Below, piece by piece: positions 43,991 through 53,533 of a DNA stretch of 64,000 nt. The notes under the pieces were generated by a model, which ran no database searches, was not told the origin of the DNA, and was given only the letters and a program-made list of their open reading frames with translations. Source of the DNA: Solitalea canadensis DSM 3403 (GTDB lineage: Bacteria > Bacteroidota > Bacteroidia > Sphingobacteriales > Sphingobacteriaceae); assembly GCF_000242635.2 (NCBI RefSeq), contig NC_017770.1, forward strand, positions 4,538,669 to 4,602,668, in the 5' to 3' direction. Each line of letters begins with the position of its first letter. Within the stretch, counting starts at the first letter, position 1. The position numbers and the translations under genes are program-made.

Positions 43991-44250
43991 TGGTTATTTA
44001 TATGGTTAATAATTATGCAAAAATTACTGGTATGGTCTTTGAAATAACTATACCCCAAGGCTCAAATTTAAAAATCAGGGCGACTTAATGGTCTTTACAT
44101 CAATATAGTTACGTGTCGCCCATTAAAGTTTAAAACTAAGCCAGCTATTTTTTGTATTTTAATTACACGTAATATCGAAATTACATGCATATTCGTTTTA
44201 AAGAGTGTAATTTCACATAAATATAGATTGTATATCCTAACACCAAACAA

Positions 44251-46344
44251 ATGATAAAAAAATTGATGCTGGAAGCCGTAGCGTTTTCGTTTGTGATCAG
44301 TTCTTGTTCGGCAACTCCTCCTCGTCTGACTACCGATGTTGGCTCCGGAAAGTTTGACCTGAAACCGGAACCCAAGCATTATACGGTAGCAAAAGTTATT
44401 ACAAGTGCCATCGAAGAGTACCACTATAAAAGTGTAAAGCTCGATGATTCTCTTTCTTCTCAGATTTTCAATAAATACTTGAAAGATTTGGACGGCTCAA
44501 GAAGCATGCTTTTGGCCTCCGACGTAAAAGATTTTGAACAATTCCGTTATCAAATTGATAACCAATTAGACGCTGGCGACCTTACCGCAGGGTATTATAT
44601 TTATAATCACTATGCTGATCGTTTAAGTCAACGGGTTGATTATGCCTTAGCATTATTGAAAACCAAGATGAATCTTGATTCAACTGATACCTATGTACTT
44701 GATCGTGAAAAAGAGCCTTGGTTTGCAACAACAACCGACCTTAATAATTATTGGAATAAACGCATCCGTTATGAACTGATCAACCAAAAATTAATCAGTA
44801 AGGACGATAAGAAAGCATACGATATTATTACCAAGCGTTACGAGAATTTAAAGTCTCAATTGGCGAAACTTAAAAGTGAGGATGTTTTCGAAACCTACAT
44901 GAATGCGTTTTCGTCAACAGTTGAACCTCATACTGTTTATCTTTCTCCAAAATCATCAACAGACTTTAAGATTGATATGTCGCGCTCCCTGGAAGGAATT
45001 GGCGCCACTCTTCGTTCAGAGAACGAATACACAAAAGTGGTTCAACTAACCAAAGGAGGCCCGGCAGAGAAAAGTAAACAGATGCAACCAAACGATCGTA
45101 TTATTGCTGTTGCCCAAGGAAAAGACGGTGAGTTTGAAGATGTGGTAGGTTGGAGAATTGACGACGTAGTGGGTAAAATACGAGGTCCTAAAGGAACAAC
45201 CGTTCGTTTGCAAATTCTACCTGCTGGTGCTGACGCTAACGCTAATCCAAAAACAGTGGTACTGATAAGAGATAAAGTGGTTTTGGAAGAGCAAAAAGCA
45301 CAAAGTGAAGTAAAGCAAGTAACGTATAATGGCAAGCCCTATAAAATAGGTGTAATTACAGTTCCTGCATTTTATATCGATTGGGATGCAATGCGTAAAG
45401 GAGATCCTAATTATACCTCAACTACCCGTGATGTAAAAAACGCATTGGTGAAATTTAAGGCTGAAGGAGTAGACGGTGTTGTTATGGACCTTCGCAATAA
45501 TGGAGGAGGCTCTTTGAAAGAAGCAATAGAACTTACGGGTTTGTTTATTAAAACAGGTCCGGTTGTTCAGGTGCGTGAGGCAGGTGGCAAAGTAACGGTT
45601 AATGAAGATAAAGATCCGGAGATTACTTATACCGGACCGTTAACAGTTATGATTAACCGCTTTAGTGCGTCTGCTTCAGAAATTTTCTCGGCAGCAATAC
45701 AAGATTACCATAGAGGATTGATCATCGGTTCTCAAAGCTACGGTAAGGGTACTGTTCAAACTGCTGCTGCAATTAACGAGTTAATTAATAAGCCAGATAA
45801 TTTAGGTCAGCTTAATTTGACTGTTGCTAAGTTCTATCGTATCAGCGGTGGGAGTACGCAACACAAAGGAGTAATTCCAGATATTACTTTCCCAAGCATG
45901 TTCCCAGCAAGTGAATTTGGTGAAAGCTCAGAGCCAACAGCACTGCCTTGGGATCAGATTGCACCAGCGCAATATGCACCACTTGGAAAACTTGACGGAA
46001 TTAAATCGGTTGTTGTAACCGATCATGAGAAACGCATGGAAGTTAGTCAGGAGTATAAATATATTCTTGAGGATATAAAAGAGTTTGATAAAAACCGTGC
46101 TCAAAAAACAGTTGTTCTTAACATTGATCAGCTTAAAAAAGAACGTGATCAAAAAGATGACGAAGAACTTGTACGATATAATCAGCGCCGCTCAGCCTTA
46201 GGTGAAAAGCCTGTTGCAAAAGGTGCCGACAGAGTTCCTTTAAACAATGATTATGTTAAGGATGAGAGTTTAGAAATTACTGCTGAATATGTTAGTAAGG
46301 TAACTCCAAATACCATCGCCGAAACACTTCAAAAGAAGTTTTAA
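44251..46344 (+). CDS. prc: Tail-specific (C-terminal-processing) protease, Prc type
   Basis: A 697-residue S41A protease lipoprotein (lipobox ISSC, C19). The long N-terminal helical region (about 40-235), the PDZ domain (about 240-340, SLEGIGATL, KGGPAEKS), and the protease core (LDLRNNGGGSLKEA-type segment at 413-425, MINRFSASASEIFSA, SYGKGTVQ) follow the E. coli Prc order. The nucleophile is S474 and the lysine K499, spaced 25 residues as in Prc. The C-terminal DUF3340-type region continues to 697. It trims misfolded or tagged proteins and lipoproteins in the periplasm. It stands alone with a strong terminator. Confidence 0.93.
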   Translation: MIKKLMLEAVAFSFVISSCSATPPRLTTDVGSGKFDLKPEPKHYTVAKVITSAIEEYHYKSVKLDDSLSSQIFNKYLKDLDGSRSMLLASDVKDFEQFRYQIDNQLDAGDLTAGYYIYNHYADRLSQRVDYALALLKTKMNLDSTDTYVLDREKEPWFATTTDLNNYWNKRIRYELINQKLISKDDKKAYDIITKRYENLKSQLAKLKSEDVFETYMNAFSSTVEPHTVYLSPKSSTDFKIDMSRSLEGIGATLRSENEYTKVVQLTKGGPAEKSKQMQPNDRIIAVAQGKDGEFEDVVGWRIDDVVGKIRGPKGTTVRLQILPAGADANANPKTVVLIRDKVVLEEQKAQSEVKQVTYNGKPYKIGVITVPAFYIDWDAMRKGDPNYTSTTRDVKNALVKFKAEGVDGVVMDLRNNGGGSLKEAIELTGLFIKTGPVVQVREAGGKVTVNEDKDPEITYTGPLTVMINRFSASASEIFSAAIQDYHRGLIIGSQSYGKGTVQTAAAINELINKPDNLGQLNLTVAKFYRISGGSTQHKGVIPDITFPSMFPASEFGESSEPTALPWDQIAPAQYAPLGKLDGIKSVVVTDHEKRMEVSQEYKYILEDIKEFDKNRAQKTVVLNIDQLKKERDQKDDEELVRYNQRRSALGEKPVAKGADRVPLNNDYVKDESLEITAEYVSKVTPNTIAETLQKKF

Positions 46345-46361
46345 CAAAAGCATTGGATATA

Positions 46362-46392
46362 AAAAAAGGAGGGCTATTAGCCCTCCTTTTTT
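46362..46392 (+). terminator. Hairpin terminator downstream of prc
   Basis: AAAAAAGGAGGGCT pairs with AGCCCTCCTTTTTT around a short loop, about 18 bases after the stop codon, with T's following. Confidence 0.92.
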
Positions 46393-46527
46393 ATTAATGG
46401 CTTACCGTATTTAGGTAAGTTATTTAAGGGCGAAAGTCAAAGATGATTTCAATGAATAATTTCAGAATAAATCATTTTCTTTGCTCTCCTTCTTTACAGA
46501 AGAGATTAAATTTAAACCAGGCAATCA

Positions 46528-47403
46528 ATGGAAGAAATTTCAAGATCTCCAATTAATAACAATGAACTAGCAGATTTTATCACTGCAAAGGATTACACCG
46601 TAACTGGCAAAAGCTTTACCATAAAGATCGATGAAGCAACCGGACTTTTAGTTACTACCCCTCGTCCTAAAGAAGAGGATTTGGGTAAATACTATGAAAG
46701 CGAAGAATACATATCTCATACAGATGGTAACTCATCCTTATTTGAGAAAATTTATAATCGTGTTAGGGCTTATTCATTAAAGAGAAAATTGGCATTGGTT
46801 GAGTCGAAACATGCTAAAGGGTCTTTGTTAGATGTTGGTTGTGGTACCGGTGCATTTCTTCAAACCTGCAAAAATGCCGGATGGAATATCTGTGGAGTAG
46901 AACCCGGCGATAAGGCGGCTTCATTAGCCAAAACAAAGGTCGGCGATGAGATTTATGCTTCCTTGTTTGATGAGGCTTTAAATAGCCAGCAGTTTGATGT
47001 GATAACCATGTGGCATGTGTTAGAGCATATGCCTGATCTGCATAAAACGATTGAGCGATTAAGAAGTTTGTTAAAGCCGAACGGAGTGCTTGTAGTGGCT
47101 GTTCCCAATTATAACTCTTATGATGCACTGCATTATGGCGAATATTGGGCAGCTTATGATGTTCCGCGCCATTTGTATCATTTCTCGCAGCAATCGATTA
47201 AAGAGTTGTTTGGATCTTTGGGAATACAGTTAATGGAGACCAAGCCGATGATTTTTGATTCTTTTTATGTGAGTTTGCTAAGTGAACAATATAAAACCGG
47301 GCGAAAAAAATGGTTCTCGGCCTTCTTAATAGGACTAGAGTCCAATATCAAAGCACAACAAAATGGTGAATATTCCTCGTTGATCTATATTTTAAAAAGA
47401 TAG
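46528..47403 (+). CDS. Class I SAM-dependent methyltransferase
   Basis: A 291-residue methyltransferase with a Rossmann SAM site: LLDVGCGTGAFLQTCKNAGW (motif I), ICGVEPGDKAA (motif II), FDVITMWHVLEHMPDL and LLKPNGVLVVAVPNYNSYDA. The N-terminal segment (about 25-70) resembles the zinc-less leader of Methyltransf_23 proteins that act on sugar or lipid intermediates. The methyl acceptor is unknown and nothing in the neighbourhood identifies it. The following gap carries two unusual hairpins. Confidence 0.85.
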   Translation: MEEISRSPINNNELADFITAKDYTVTGKSFTIKIDEATGLLVTTPRPKEEDLGKYYESEEYISHTDGNSSLFEKIYNRVRAYSLKRKLALVESKHAKGSLLDVGCGTGAFLQTCKNAGWNICGVEPGDKAASLAKTKVGDEIYASLFDEALNSQQFDVITMWHVLEHMPDLHKTIERLRSLLKPNGVLVVAVPNYNSYDALHYGEYWAAYDVPRHLYHFSQQSIKELFGSLGIQLMETKPMIFDSFYVSLLSEQYKTGRKKWFSAFLIGLESNIKAQQNGEYSSLIYILKR

Positions 47404-47522
47404 TAGAAAATATAAAGCATTACAGTTCCTTAACAACTATTAAATATTAGTTGCGGTAATTTGCAGTGTAATTGAAATGCGTTTAGGGTAAAGAGATTAC
47501 TTCAAAAAATTGGATTGGATAG

Positions 47523-47552
47523 CCGGTTTGTAAATAACAAACCGGTTTTTTT
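47523..47552 (+). terminator. Hairpin terminator, first copy
   Basis: CCGGTTTG (47523-47530) pairs with CAAACCGG (47538-47545) followed by seven T's. It is 120 bases past the methyltransferase stop, so it may end a separate transcript. Confidence 0.85.
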
Positions 47553-47826
47553 ATCTATAAAACCTGTCGCCTTAGTGTCGAAAATACGCGGCCTGTTTTT
47601 AGTTAAAAATGTGGTGAAAATTCCCCGTCAAAATATTAATTCGAGAACAAAATAAAATACCAAAAACTGTACGGCTAAATCGAGTTTGTGGCGAATAACT
47701 AATGTTAAGAATTTCAAAAAATCACGACATTATTACATCAAGTTAACAATTAACTAATAGCATTGTTTGATATTTGTAATGTAAAAAATCGAACAACTTT
47801 TCTTCATATACATTGGATTGGATTAG

Positions 47827-47853
47827 AGCCGGCTGGGAAGCCGGCTTTTTATT
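47827..47853 (+). terminator. Hairpin terminator, second copy
   Basis: AGCCGGCT (47827-47834), loop GGGA, AGCCGGCT (47839-47846), then T's. It lies 114 bases before the yceI start and there is no gene immediately upstream. Confidence 0.85.
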
Positions 47854-47967
47854 TTCATTCCTTTTCTGCTAAAAATCAACAGTAATTATTCTATGACTTT
47901 TATCATGTTTCCGCAGAATTAATATTTATTCTTTTGTGTTAGTATTAGTAACCAAAAAATCAATCAA

Positions 47968-48564
47968 ATGCCAAAATTTAAAATAGTTACATCTATTTGC
48001 GTAGCTCTATTATCCTTTAATGTAAATGCCCAGCAAGCTCCATTAAAACTGGCCGAGAAAGAAAGTAAAGTACTTATTCACGGAACCTCGAGTGTGCACG
48101 ATTGGACTGCACAGTGCGACCAGAGAAGTGGGGATATGGTAGTGGTATTTGATAAAGGAGCAGTTAAAACAATTCAATCGTTAAATCTTAAAGTTAAATC
48201 AAAAAACATCAGAAGTATTGACGAAAAAGGTGCTTATTATGACGATTTGATGGACAGTAGGATCTGGAAAGCATTAGAAACGGACAAATTTGCGGATATC
48301 AGTGTAGGTTTGAAGCAAGTTAAGTTGGTTAAACCAACCGGAACCAAATCTGAAATTGATGCAATTGCTGTGGTTTCAATTCATGGGGTTAAGAAAGAAG
48401 TTCCTGTGAAAGTTTCTGCAGAAGCAAACGGAACTGGAGTTTTGATTAAAGGAAAAAAAGAAATTAAAATGTCTGACTATGGAGTAAAACCTCCAACCAT
48501 CTTGCTTGAATTTTTAAAAACAGGAGATGATATTATTATCGAATTTGAACTGAATTATAAATAA
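47968..48564 (+). CDS. YceI-family periplasmic protein
   Basis: A 198-residue secreted protein with a signal peptide (cleavage near NVNAQ). The lipocalin-like YceI beta-barrel binds isoprenoids or other hydrophobic molecules: KVLIHGTSSVHDWTAQCDQR, LNLKVKSKNIRS, YDDLMDSRIWKALETDKFAD and the C-terminal GVKPPTILLEFLKTGDDIII. No cytochrome b561 or other partner is adjacent. A strong terminator follows. Confidence 0.88.
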   Translation: MPKFKIVTSICVALLSFNVNAQQAPLKLAEKESKVLIHGTSSVHDWTAQCDQRSGDMVVVFDKGAVKTIQSLNLKVKSKNIRSIDEKGAYYDDLMDSRIWKALETDKFADISVGLKQVKLVKPTGTKSEIDAIAVVSIHGVKKEVPVKVSAEANGTGVLIKGKKEIKMSDYGVKPPTILLEFLKTGDDIIIEFELNYK

Positions 48565-48583
48565 AATTTAGGTTGTTGTCTGC

Positions 48584-48614
48584 AGGCGCACTGGGAAATC
48601 CGTGCGCCTTTTTT
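48584..48614. terminator. Bidirectional hairpin terminator
   Basis: AGGCGCAC (48584-48591) pairs perfectly with GTGCGCCT (48602-48609), followed by T's. It separates yceI from the convergent response-regulator gene. Confidence 0.9.
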
Positions 48615-48615
48615 A

Positions 48616-49305
48616 TTAAAAGATCAATTTATACCCACGCCCGTGGACGTTAATAATTTCTACCGAGTCATCTCCTTTTAACAATTTTCTTAGTTTACTT
48701 ATGTAAACATCCATGCTACGAGCATTAAAATAATTGTCGTTACCCCAAATTGCTATTAATGCCTGTTCCCTGCTTAATACATCATTTTTATGCTGACACA
48801 GTAAGTGGAGCAGTTCCGATTCTTTAGCCGATAATTTTTGTGATTGATAACCATTGTGAATTTCCTGAGTCATGGGATTGAAAAGAATTGATCCCACCTG
48901 GTATTTATCGGGCTGCTTCTCTTCCTGAAGAGTATTACTGCTCCGCTTAAGTAATGCATTTATTCTTAGCAGCAGTTCTTCAATGCGGAACGGCTTGGTA
49001 ATGTAGTCATCTCCACCAATATTAAAGCCTGCAATTTTATCTTCCAGCATTGATTTTGCCGTAGCGAAAATAATTGGCACCTTTTCATCTAATTCTCGGA
49101 TTTCTTTGCCCAATGTAAAGCCATCTTTTTTAGGCATCATAACATCCAGAATGCAAACATCAAATGTATTGCTTTTAAATACATCAAGTGCCTGAACTCC
49201 ATCGATACATAACTTTACGGTATATCCTCCTTTAAGTTGCAGGTACTCCTGCAAAATCATTCCCAGGTTCGGATCATCTTCAACTAACAAAACTGATTTG
49301 CTCAT
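48616..49305 (-). CDS. OmpR/PhoB-type response regulator
   Basis: A 229-residue regulator with a receiver domain (VEDDPNLGMIL, phospho-acceptor D in ILDVMMPKKDG, IFATAKS, ITKPFRIEELLLRI) and a winged-helix DNA-binding domain (about 125-225, KLSAKESELLHLLCQH, MDVYISKLRKLL, VEIINVHGRGYKL). It is the partner of the histidine kinase encoded 16 bases upstream. The likely target includes the divergent secreted protein gene, by position only. Confidence 0.93.
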   Translation of the reverse strand: MSKSVLLVEDDPNLGMILQEYLQLKGGYTVKLCIDGVQALDVFKSNTFDVCILDVMMPKKDGFTLGKEIRELDEKVPIIFATAKSMLEDKIAGFNIGGDDYITKPFRIEELLLRINALLKRSSNTLQEEKQPDKYQVGSILFNPMTQEIHNGYQSQKLSAKESELLHLLCQHKNDVLSREQALIAIWGNDNYFNARSMDVYISKLRKLLKGDDSVEIINVHGRGYKLIF

Positions 49306-49321
49306 AGTTAATGTTCAATAT

Positions 49322-51076
49322 TTATGCAATAGAAAAGCTTAGTTCGAAAGTGCTTCCTTTTTGAGGTTCGCTCTTAATGGTAATATTACCTTTTAACAAT
49401 TTAATAATCGAATACACATAGTTAAGCCCTAAACCAAAGCCTTTTATATTGTGAAGGTTGCCTGTATGCGCACGATAAAACTGGTCAAACACGCGACTTT
49501 GTTGCTCACGAGTCATTCCAATGCCATTATCGTTGACTTTAACGATTAATAAACTTCCCAAATTTTGAGTTGAAATTACAATTTGAGGATCATCCGGAGA
49601 ATATTTTAATGCATTATCCAACAAGTTGTAAATCACATTCGACAAATGCAGTTCATCTCCAATAATGGTAGCAGTTGTAGCCTGAAGGTCTATTGAAACA
49701 GCAGCCCCTTTTCGTTTGAATTGTAAGTTCATGCTATCTGCAACTGCAGAAATAAGGTCGTGCATGTCAACAGGTTTTTGTTCTAGTTTGAGGTCACTCT
49801 TTTCAAGTTTGGCAAGATTCAATACTCGTTCAACATAGCTGCTCAACCGAAGGTTTTCATCGTAAATGATTCCGGCGTAGCGGTTAACCATATTTTTGTC
49901 AGCTGCCATTTGCTCATCTCGCAAAGCTTCACTTGCAAGCATAATAGTCGCCACCGGAGTTTTGAATTCATGGGTCATGTTGTTGATGAAATCACTTTTC
50001 ATTTCGGAGAGCTTTTTCTGACGCAATAGGGAGAGGATCGTAACTCCAAAACACGACATAATGACCAATACAATTAATGATGACGCCATAATTAATACCA
50101 GCATTTTATTCATGAGAAAATCGGACTTTCCAGGGAAAATAACGGTTAAAGTGCCTGCGGTATTTAATACATCTTTAGGGAATAGTGCTGCCTTATAAGT
50201 ATTGTCTTTTGCAGTTGTTCCTTGTTTATAGGATGCGGACCTAAAGACCGTTGAATCTTTACCCGATTCTATAGCGTAAAAGTAGTCAATGGAAATTCCG
50301 GCCGATGTAAACTCTGCCTTTAATAAAGAATCCAATAATTTAGGATTCACACGATTAATCAATGAAAGTTTCTTGCGATCAGCCTCCACTGCCAGTTTTT
50401 CAAAAACTTCTATTCTTTTCTTAAATCGAGATACAGAATCAAGCCATGTTTGAACTAACACATCCTGTTCACTTGGAGGCTCATCAGCTACAACAGATAC
50501 ATGTTTTTCTATTCTGACTTCCGGACGAGCCACTTGTGCTGTTACGGGTATAACTGTAGAAAACGATGAAGCATGCCGAGTCTTATACTTAATTGTATCA
50601 ACATTACCATCTGGTCCTACCCTGATAATAAAACGATCATTCTTATCTCTTTTGATTTTTATCCTTTTAGCAAGTTCTTCCCGGTTAATTCGTGCCCCCG
50701 AAATGTCCTGCGGCGAAAGAAATAGAAGTCGGCCACTTAATAGACTGTCGTTTAAAATAATAGGCTCGGGAGGAGCAGGAACAGGTGAATTGGTTATTCT
50801 GATTTCATCAACTGTTTTTCTAACTTTCTTCTTTTTATGCCTAGCCTTTGGAAGTTCAGGAAATGTGGGAATGGATATTTTATTTCCTATAAATTGAAGA
50901 GCCTCACTCTTCTCGATCTTTTCTGATACTGTTCGTAATGAGCTTTCAACCGTTTGATCAAACAACTGCGACTTTAGTTTGTATGAATCATATATAAAAT
51001 ATGCTTGCACAGTCATTAAGCTCAGGAGCCCAATGCCAATTGCTATAACCGTAACAATAAAACTCTTCTTTTTCAT
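49322..51076 (-). CDS. Sensor histidine kinase
   Basis: A 584-residue membrane kinase. The N-terminal helix (about residues 4-30) is followed by a large periplasmic sensor (about 32-325) without a named domain, then a second helix (about 330-360). The HisKA domain has the phospho-acceptor in NNMTHEFKTPVATIML; the ATPase domain has NVIYNLLDNALKYS, VNDNGIGMT, GFGLGLNYV and GSTFELSF. The start at 51076 (MKKKSFIVTV) fits the membrane helix; a longer start at 51139 would add a second hydrophobic stretch before it and cannot be ruled out. A short divergent region of about 120 bases separates it from a secreted protein gene. Confidence 0.9.
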   Translation of the reverse strand: MKKKSFIVTVIAIGIGLLSLMTVQAYFIYDSYKLKSQLFDQTVESSLRTVSEKIEKSEALQFIGNKISIPTFPELPKARHKKKKVRKTVDEIRITNSPVPAPPEPIILNDSLLSGRLLFLSPQDISGARINREELAKRIKIKRDKNDRFIIRVGPDGNVDTIKYKTRHASSFSTVIPVTAQVARPEVRIEKHVSVVADEPPSEQDVLVQTWLDSVSRFKKRIEVFEKLAVEADRKKLSLINRVNPKLLDSLLKAEFTSAGISIDYFYAIESGKDSTVFRSASYKQGTTAKDNTYKAALFPKDVLNTAGTLTVIFPGKSDFLMNKMLVLIMASSLIVLVIMSCFGVTILSLLRQKKLSEMKSDFINNMTHEFKTPVATIMLASEALRDEQMAADKNMVNRYAGIIYDENLRLSSYVERVLNLAKLEKSDLKLEQKPVDMHDLISAVADSMNLQFKRKGAAVSIDLQATTATIIGDELHLSNVIYNLLDNALKYSPDDPQIVISTQNLGSLLIVKVNDNGIGMTREQQSRVFDQFYRAHTGNLHNIKGFGLGLNYVYSIIKLLKGNITIKSEPQKGSTFELSFSIA

Positions 51077-51180
51077 TACTAAAAGATAAAATCCATACAA
51101 AACTAACCAGCTAATAATTAGCATCGTAACATTTAACACTTTTTAACAAGTGTTTAACATTTTTTCACTAAACAGTCAGG

Positions 51181-51188
51181 TAATTTTG
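51181..51188 (+). promoter_or_regulatory. Promoter -7 box of the divergent secreted protein gene
   Basis: TAATTTTG matches TAnnTTTG and lies 10 bases before the ATG at 51199 (or 19 before the ATG at 51208). It is next to the kinase start, so a shared operator is plausible. Confidence 0.55.
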
Positions 51189-51198
51189 GATTATTAAA

Positions 51199-51918
51199 AT
51201 GATTGATATGCAAAAAATAGTATTAACAGCAATTCTTACCAGTTTAAGCGTGCTCACATTTGCTCAGGAAAAATCTCCGAAAAAGGAGATTGTTTACCGG
51301 AAAATTGAGATAAAAGGTAATGACACAATTGTTGACATAACCAAAAATTACGATCAACTTTCGGAGGTAGAACGCAAAGAGTTAGATAATTTTAGAAATG
51401 GCGATGTGTTGTTCGCAGCACCTAAGCGAATAAGGGTTAAGAAATTAGATTCTGCTGCGGTTGGGATGTGGAAAGAAGATAAAAACAAAGAAATTGTGAT
51501 CATGAGCGATGATGCAGTTTTTGCTCCAAACCCTAAACACCGTTTCGAGAAACGGATTTCGGTAAGTGGCGACAGTACCAAACGTAAAAAAATAATCGTG
51601 ATTGAGGCAGATGGTGACGAGCAAATGATCATGCCAATGAGAGATGAAAATATGATTATTGAACGTGAACCTATGCCTGGTAAGAAAATGATGCTCAAAA
51701 AACGTTTTTCCCCAGCATATGAACTTAATTTCGCTCTTCCGGTAAAAGGTTCTGTGGATGTAGTAATAAAAGATGAAGAAGGAAAAGAAGTTTATAAAGA
51801 AACCGTGAAAAATTTTACAGGCAATTTCAGTAAGAAAATAGAATTACTGCCTGGAAAATACACCGTTGTAGCAAGCCAAAAGGGCAAGCAATTAGTAAGT
51901 TATACCATAGAAAGATAA
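51199..51918 (+). CDS. Hypothetical secreted protein divergent from a two-component system
   Basis: A 239-residue protein with no recognised family. A signal peptide ends near TFAQE. The middle is strongly charged with methionine-rich stretches (KIIVIEADGDEQMIMPMRDE, MIIEREPMPGKKMMLKK), and the C-terminus is a beta-sandwich with VVIKDEEGKEVYKETV, GNFSKKIELLPGKYTV and QLVSYTIER, like a fibronectin- or Big-type fold. Methionine clusters could sense oxidation or bind copper, which is inference. The start is ATG 51199, with ATG 51208 also possible. It is divergent from the response regulator and kinase genes, a common arrangement for a regulated target. Confidence 0.6.
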   Translation: MIDMQKIVLTAILTSLSVLTFAQEKSPKKEIVYRKIEIKGNDTIVDITKNYDQLSEVERKELDNFRNGDVLFAAPKRIRVKKLDSAAVGMWKEDKNKEIVIMSDDAVFAPNPKHRFEKRISVSGDSTKRKKIIVIEADGDEQMIMPMRDENMIIEREPMPGKKMMLKKRFSPAYELNFALPVKGSVDVVIKDEEGKEVYKETVKNFTGNFSKKIELLPGKYTVVASQKGKQLVSYTIER

Positions 51919-51948
51919 CGACCTGGTAACTTCATATAACTAAAGGCA

Positions 51949-51977
51949 GCCGGAAAACATTTCCGGCTTGTTTTTTA
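51949..51977. terminator. Bidirectional hairpin terminator
   Basis: GCCGGAAA (51949-51956) pairs with TTTCCGGC (51960-51967), followed by T's. It overlaps the stop region of the convergent amine oxidase gene. Confidence 0.85.
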
Positions 51978-53318
51978 TGATATAGTCAATAATTCACTAA
52001 CCGCTCTTTCTCCTGATCTAACCGCCCCGTCAATATAGCCATTCCAAATGTCTGATGTCTCCGTTCCTGCCCAATGGATATTTCCACATGGCGTTCTTAA
52101 AGTTTTCCCCACACTGGTCCATGCGCCAGGGGGCATAATTCCGGCATAACAACCCCGAGTCCACTCCTCATTAGCCCATGCCTGATCAATATACAGGTCA
52201 TAATTTCTGGCTTCCGGCCCTAAAAAGGCAGCAAAACAATCAATAGCGGCTTTTTCACGCTCAAGAGGATTAAGTTCTAAAAACGATTTAGCCTGATTGG
52301 CAAGTGCAAATCCCATAAGCATCCCTTTTGAACCATCTTTGGGCGAATTATCAAATGTAACAGTGATTAACCCTTTATTTGATGCACAAAGTCCATTTAG
52401 ACCTCGTTCTCGCCAGAACGGTGTTTTATAGATTGCATAACATTTTACCACACTACCCATAAAAACGCGTTGCATTAATTGATCGCGATTTGGAGGAAGA
52501 GGTTTGTTGTATTCAATTCGTGAAGCTAAGGCCGGTGGAATGGCAATAATTACCTTTTTCGCGGAATACTTAAAGCCTTCGCCGATCACATCAACGCCGT
52601 TTTCATCCTGATCAATATGCCTTACCGGTGAGTTTAAGCGTAACTCATCTTGAAGCTCTTTAACCATTCGGTTTACTAACTCTTGAGCACCTCCGACAAA
52701 TCGTTCTTCCTGTGCCCCATTTTTTATATTCATAAGGCTGTCCAGGTCTTTTCCCGACTTTACATAAAATAATGCATGGAGCAATGATATTTCAGCAGGG
52801 TTAGCTGCAAAGATTGCTTCAGACGCGACCTGGAAAAAATCTCGCGCAGTTTTCGAACTCATTTGCTGTTGCATCCAACTATATAAAGTTATTGAATCTA
52901 GCTGCTGAGCATTCGGAGTTAACCAAGGTTGTTGAAGATTGACCGATTTAGAAAGCTTATTCATTTTCTTAATGGCAGCATCCAGGCTCAAAAGTGAGTA
53001 TATTGGTAAAGGGGGTATTATTCCATTGTATGCTTTTAACCTGTTGTTGAAGAGCAACGTACTTTTGCCTTGGTCATAAGATTTAAAGGTTTCCACCCCA
53101 AATTCTTTTGCCAAAGCATAAATACGATCTTGGGTGGGACCAATCCATTGACCTCCCAAATCTACATAAGAGCCATCATCGAAATATTTAGTTTCAATAC
53201 GTCCCCCTACTCTATTACGGGCCTCCAGCAGCAATATTCTTTTGCCTGCACGTTTAAGGTTTAATGCCGCGGTTACTCCGGCATACCCTGCGCCAATAAT
53301 AATAGCATCATATTTCAT
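51975..53318 (-). CDS. Flavin-dependent amine oxidase (monoamine oxidase family)
   Basis: A 447-residue FAD enzyme. The dinucleotide-binding motif is DAIIIGAGYAGVTAALNL, followed by VGGRIETKYFDDG and DLGGQWIGPTQDRI. The C-terminal FAD motif is HWAGTETSDIWNGYIDGAV, the typical MAO/polyamine-oxidase end, and the segment GCYAGIMPPGAW matches the family. The substrate could be a monoamine, polyamine or amino acid. The start at 53318 begins directly with the Rossmann strand; the longer start at 53387 adds a hydrophobic leader with no family support. It is divergent from an AraC regulator (215 bases), its possible controller. Confidence 0.88.
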   Translation of the reverse strand: MKYDAIIIGAGYAGVTAALNLKRAGKRILLLEARNRVGGRIETKYFDDGSYVDLGGQWIGPTQDRIYALAKEFGVETFKSYDQGKSTLLFNNRLKAYNGIIPPLPIYSLLSLDAAIKKMNKLSKSVNLQQPWLTPNAQQLDSITLYSWMQQQMSSKTARDFFQVASEAIFAANPAEISLLHALFYVKSGKDLDSLMNIKNGAQEERFVGGAQELVNRMVKELQDELRLNSPVRHIDQDENGVDVIGEGFKYSAKKVIIAIPPALASRIEYNKPLPPNRDQLMQRVFMGSVVKCYAIYKTPFWRERGLNGLCASNKGLITVTFDNSPKDGSKGMLMGFALANQAKSFLELNPLEREKAAIDCFAAFLGPEARNYDLYIDQAWANEEWTRGCYAGIMPPGAWTSVGKTLRTPCGNIHWAGTETSDIWNGYIDGAVRSGERAVSELLTIS

Positions 53319-53533
53319 AATGGTAAAAGCGATTCTAAATGTCAAAAAAGTGACAATACAATATCTGTTTTTTAGATTAAAAATCAAGTATGGAAAAAAT
53401 CTTCTTTAATGTCTGGTATACAATATATTATCTTATTGTAATTAAAACAATAAGCCAGCGGGAGGCGTGCGTTTTCTTGCATTTTTTGTATGAAACAAGC
53501 GAAAAAGTAAAATTTCTGTAGTTTAGTAATAAA

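Larger units (their letters stand above)
47404..47967. other. 564-base non-coding region with two related hairpins
   Basis: No open frame of note is present on either strand. Two hairpin terminators (47523-47552 and 47827-47850) are each preceded by the same 12-base element ATTGGATTGGAT, at 47509-47520 and 47812-47823, 303 bases apart. Possible TTTG/TAnnTTTG-like sequences occur before each (for example near 47451 and 47770) but none is exact. The arrangement suggests two small RNAs or two copies of a small regulatory unit. Confidence 0.5.

Noticed and set aside
34370-46344. A protease island built around the two M1 enzymes and Prc
   Set aside because: They are separated by unrelated genes with their own terminators, so there is no evidence for a common system.
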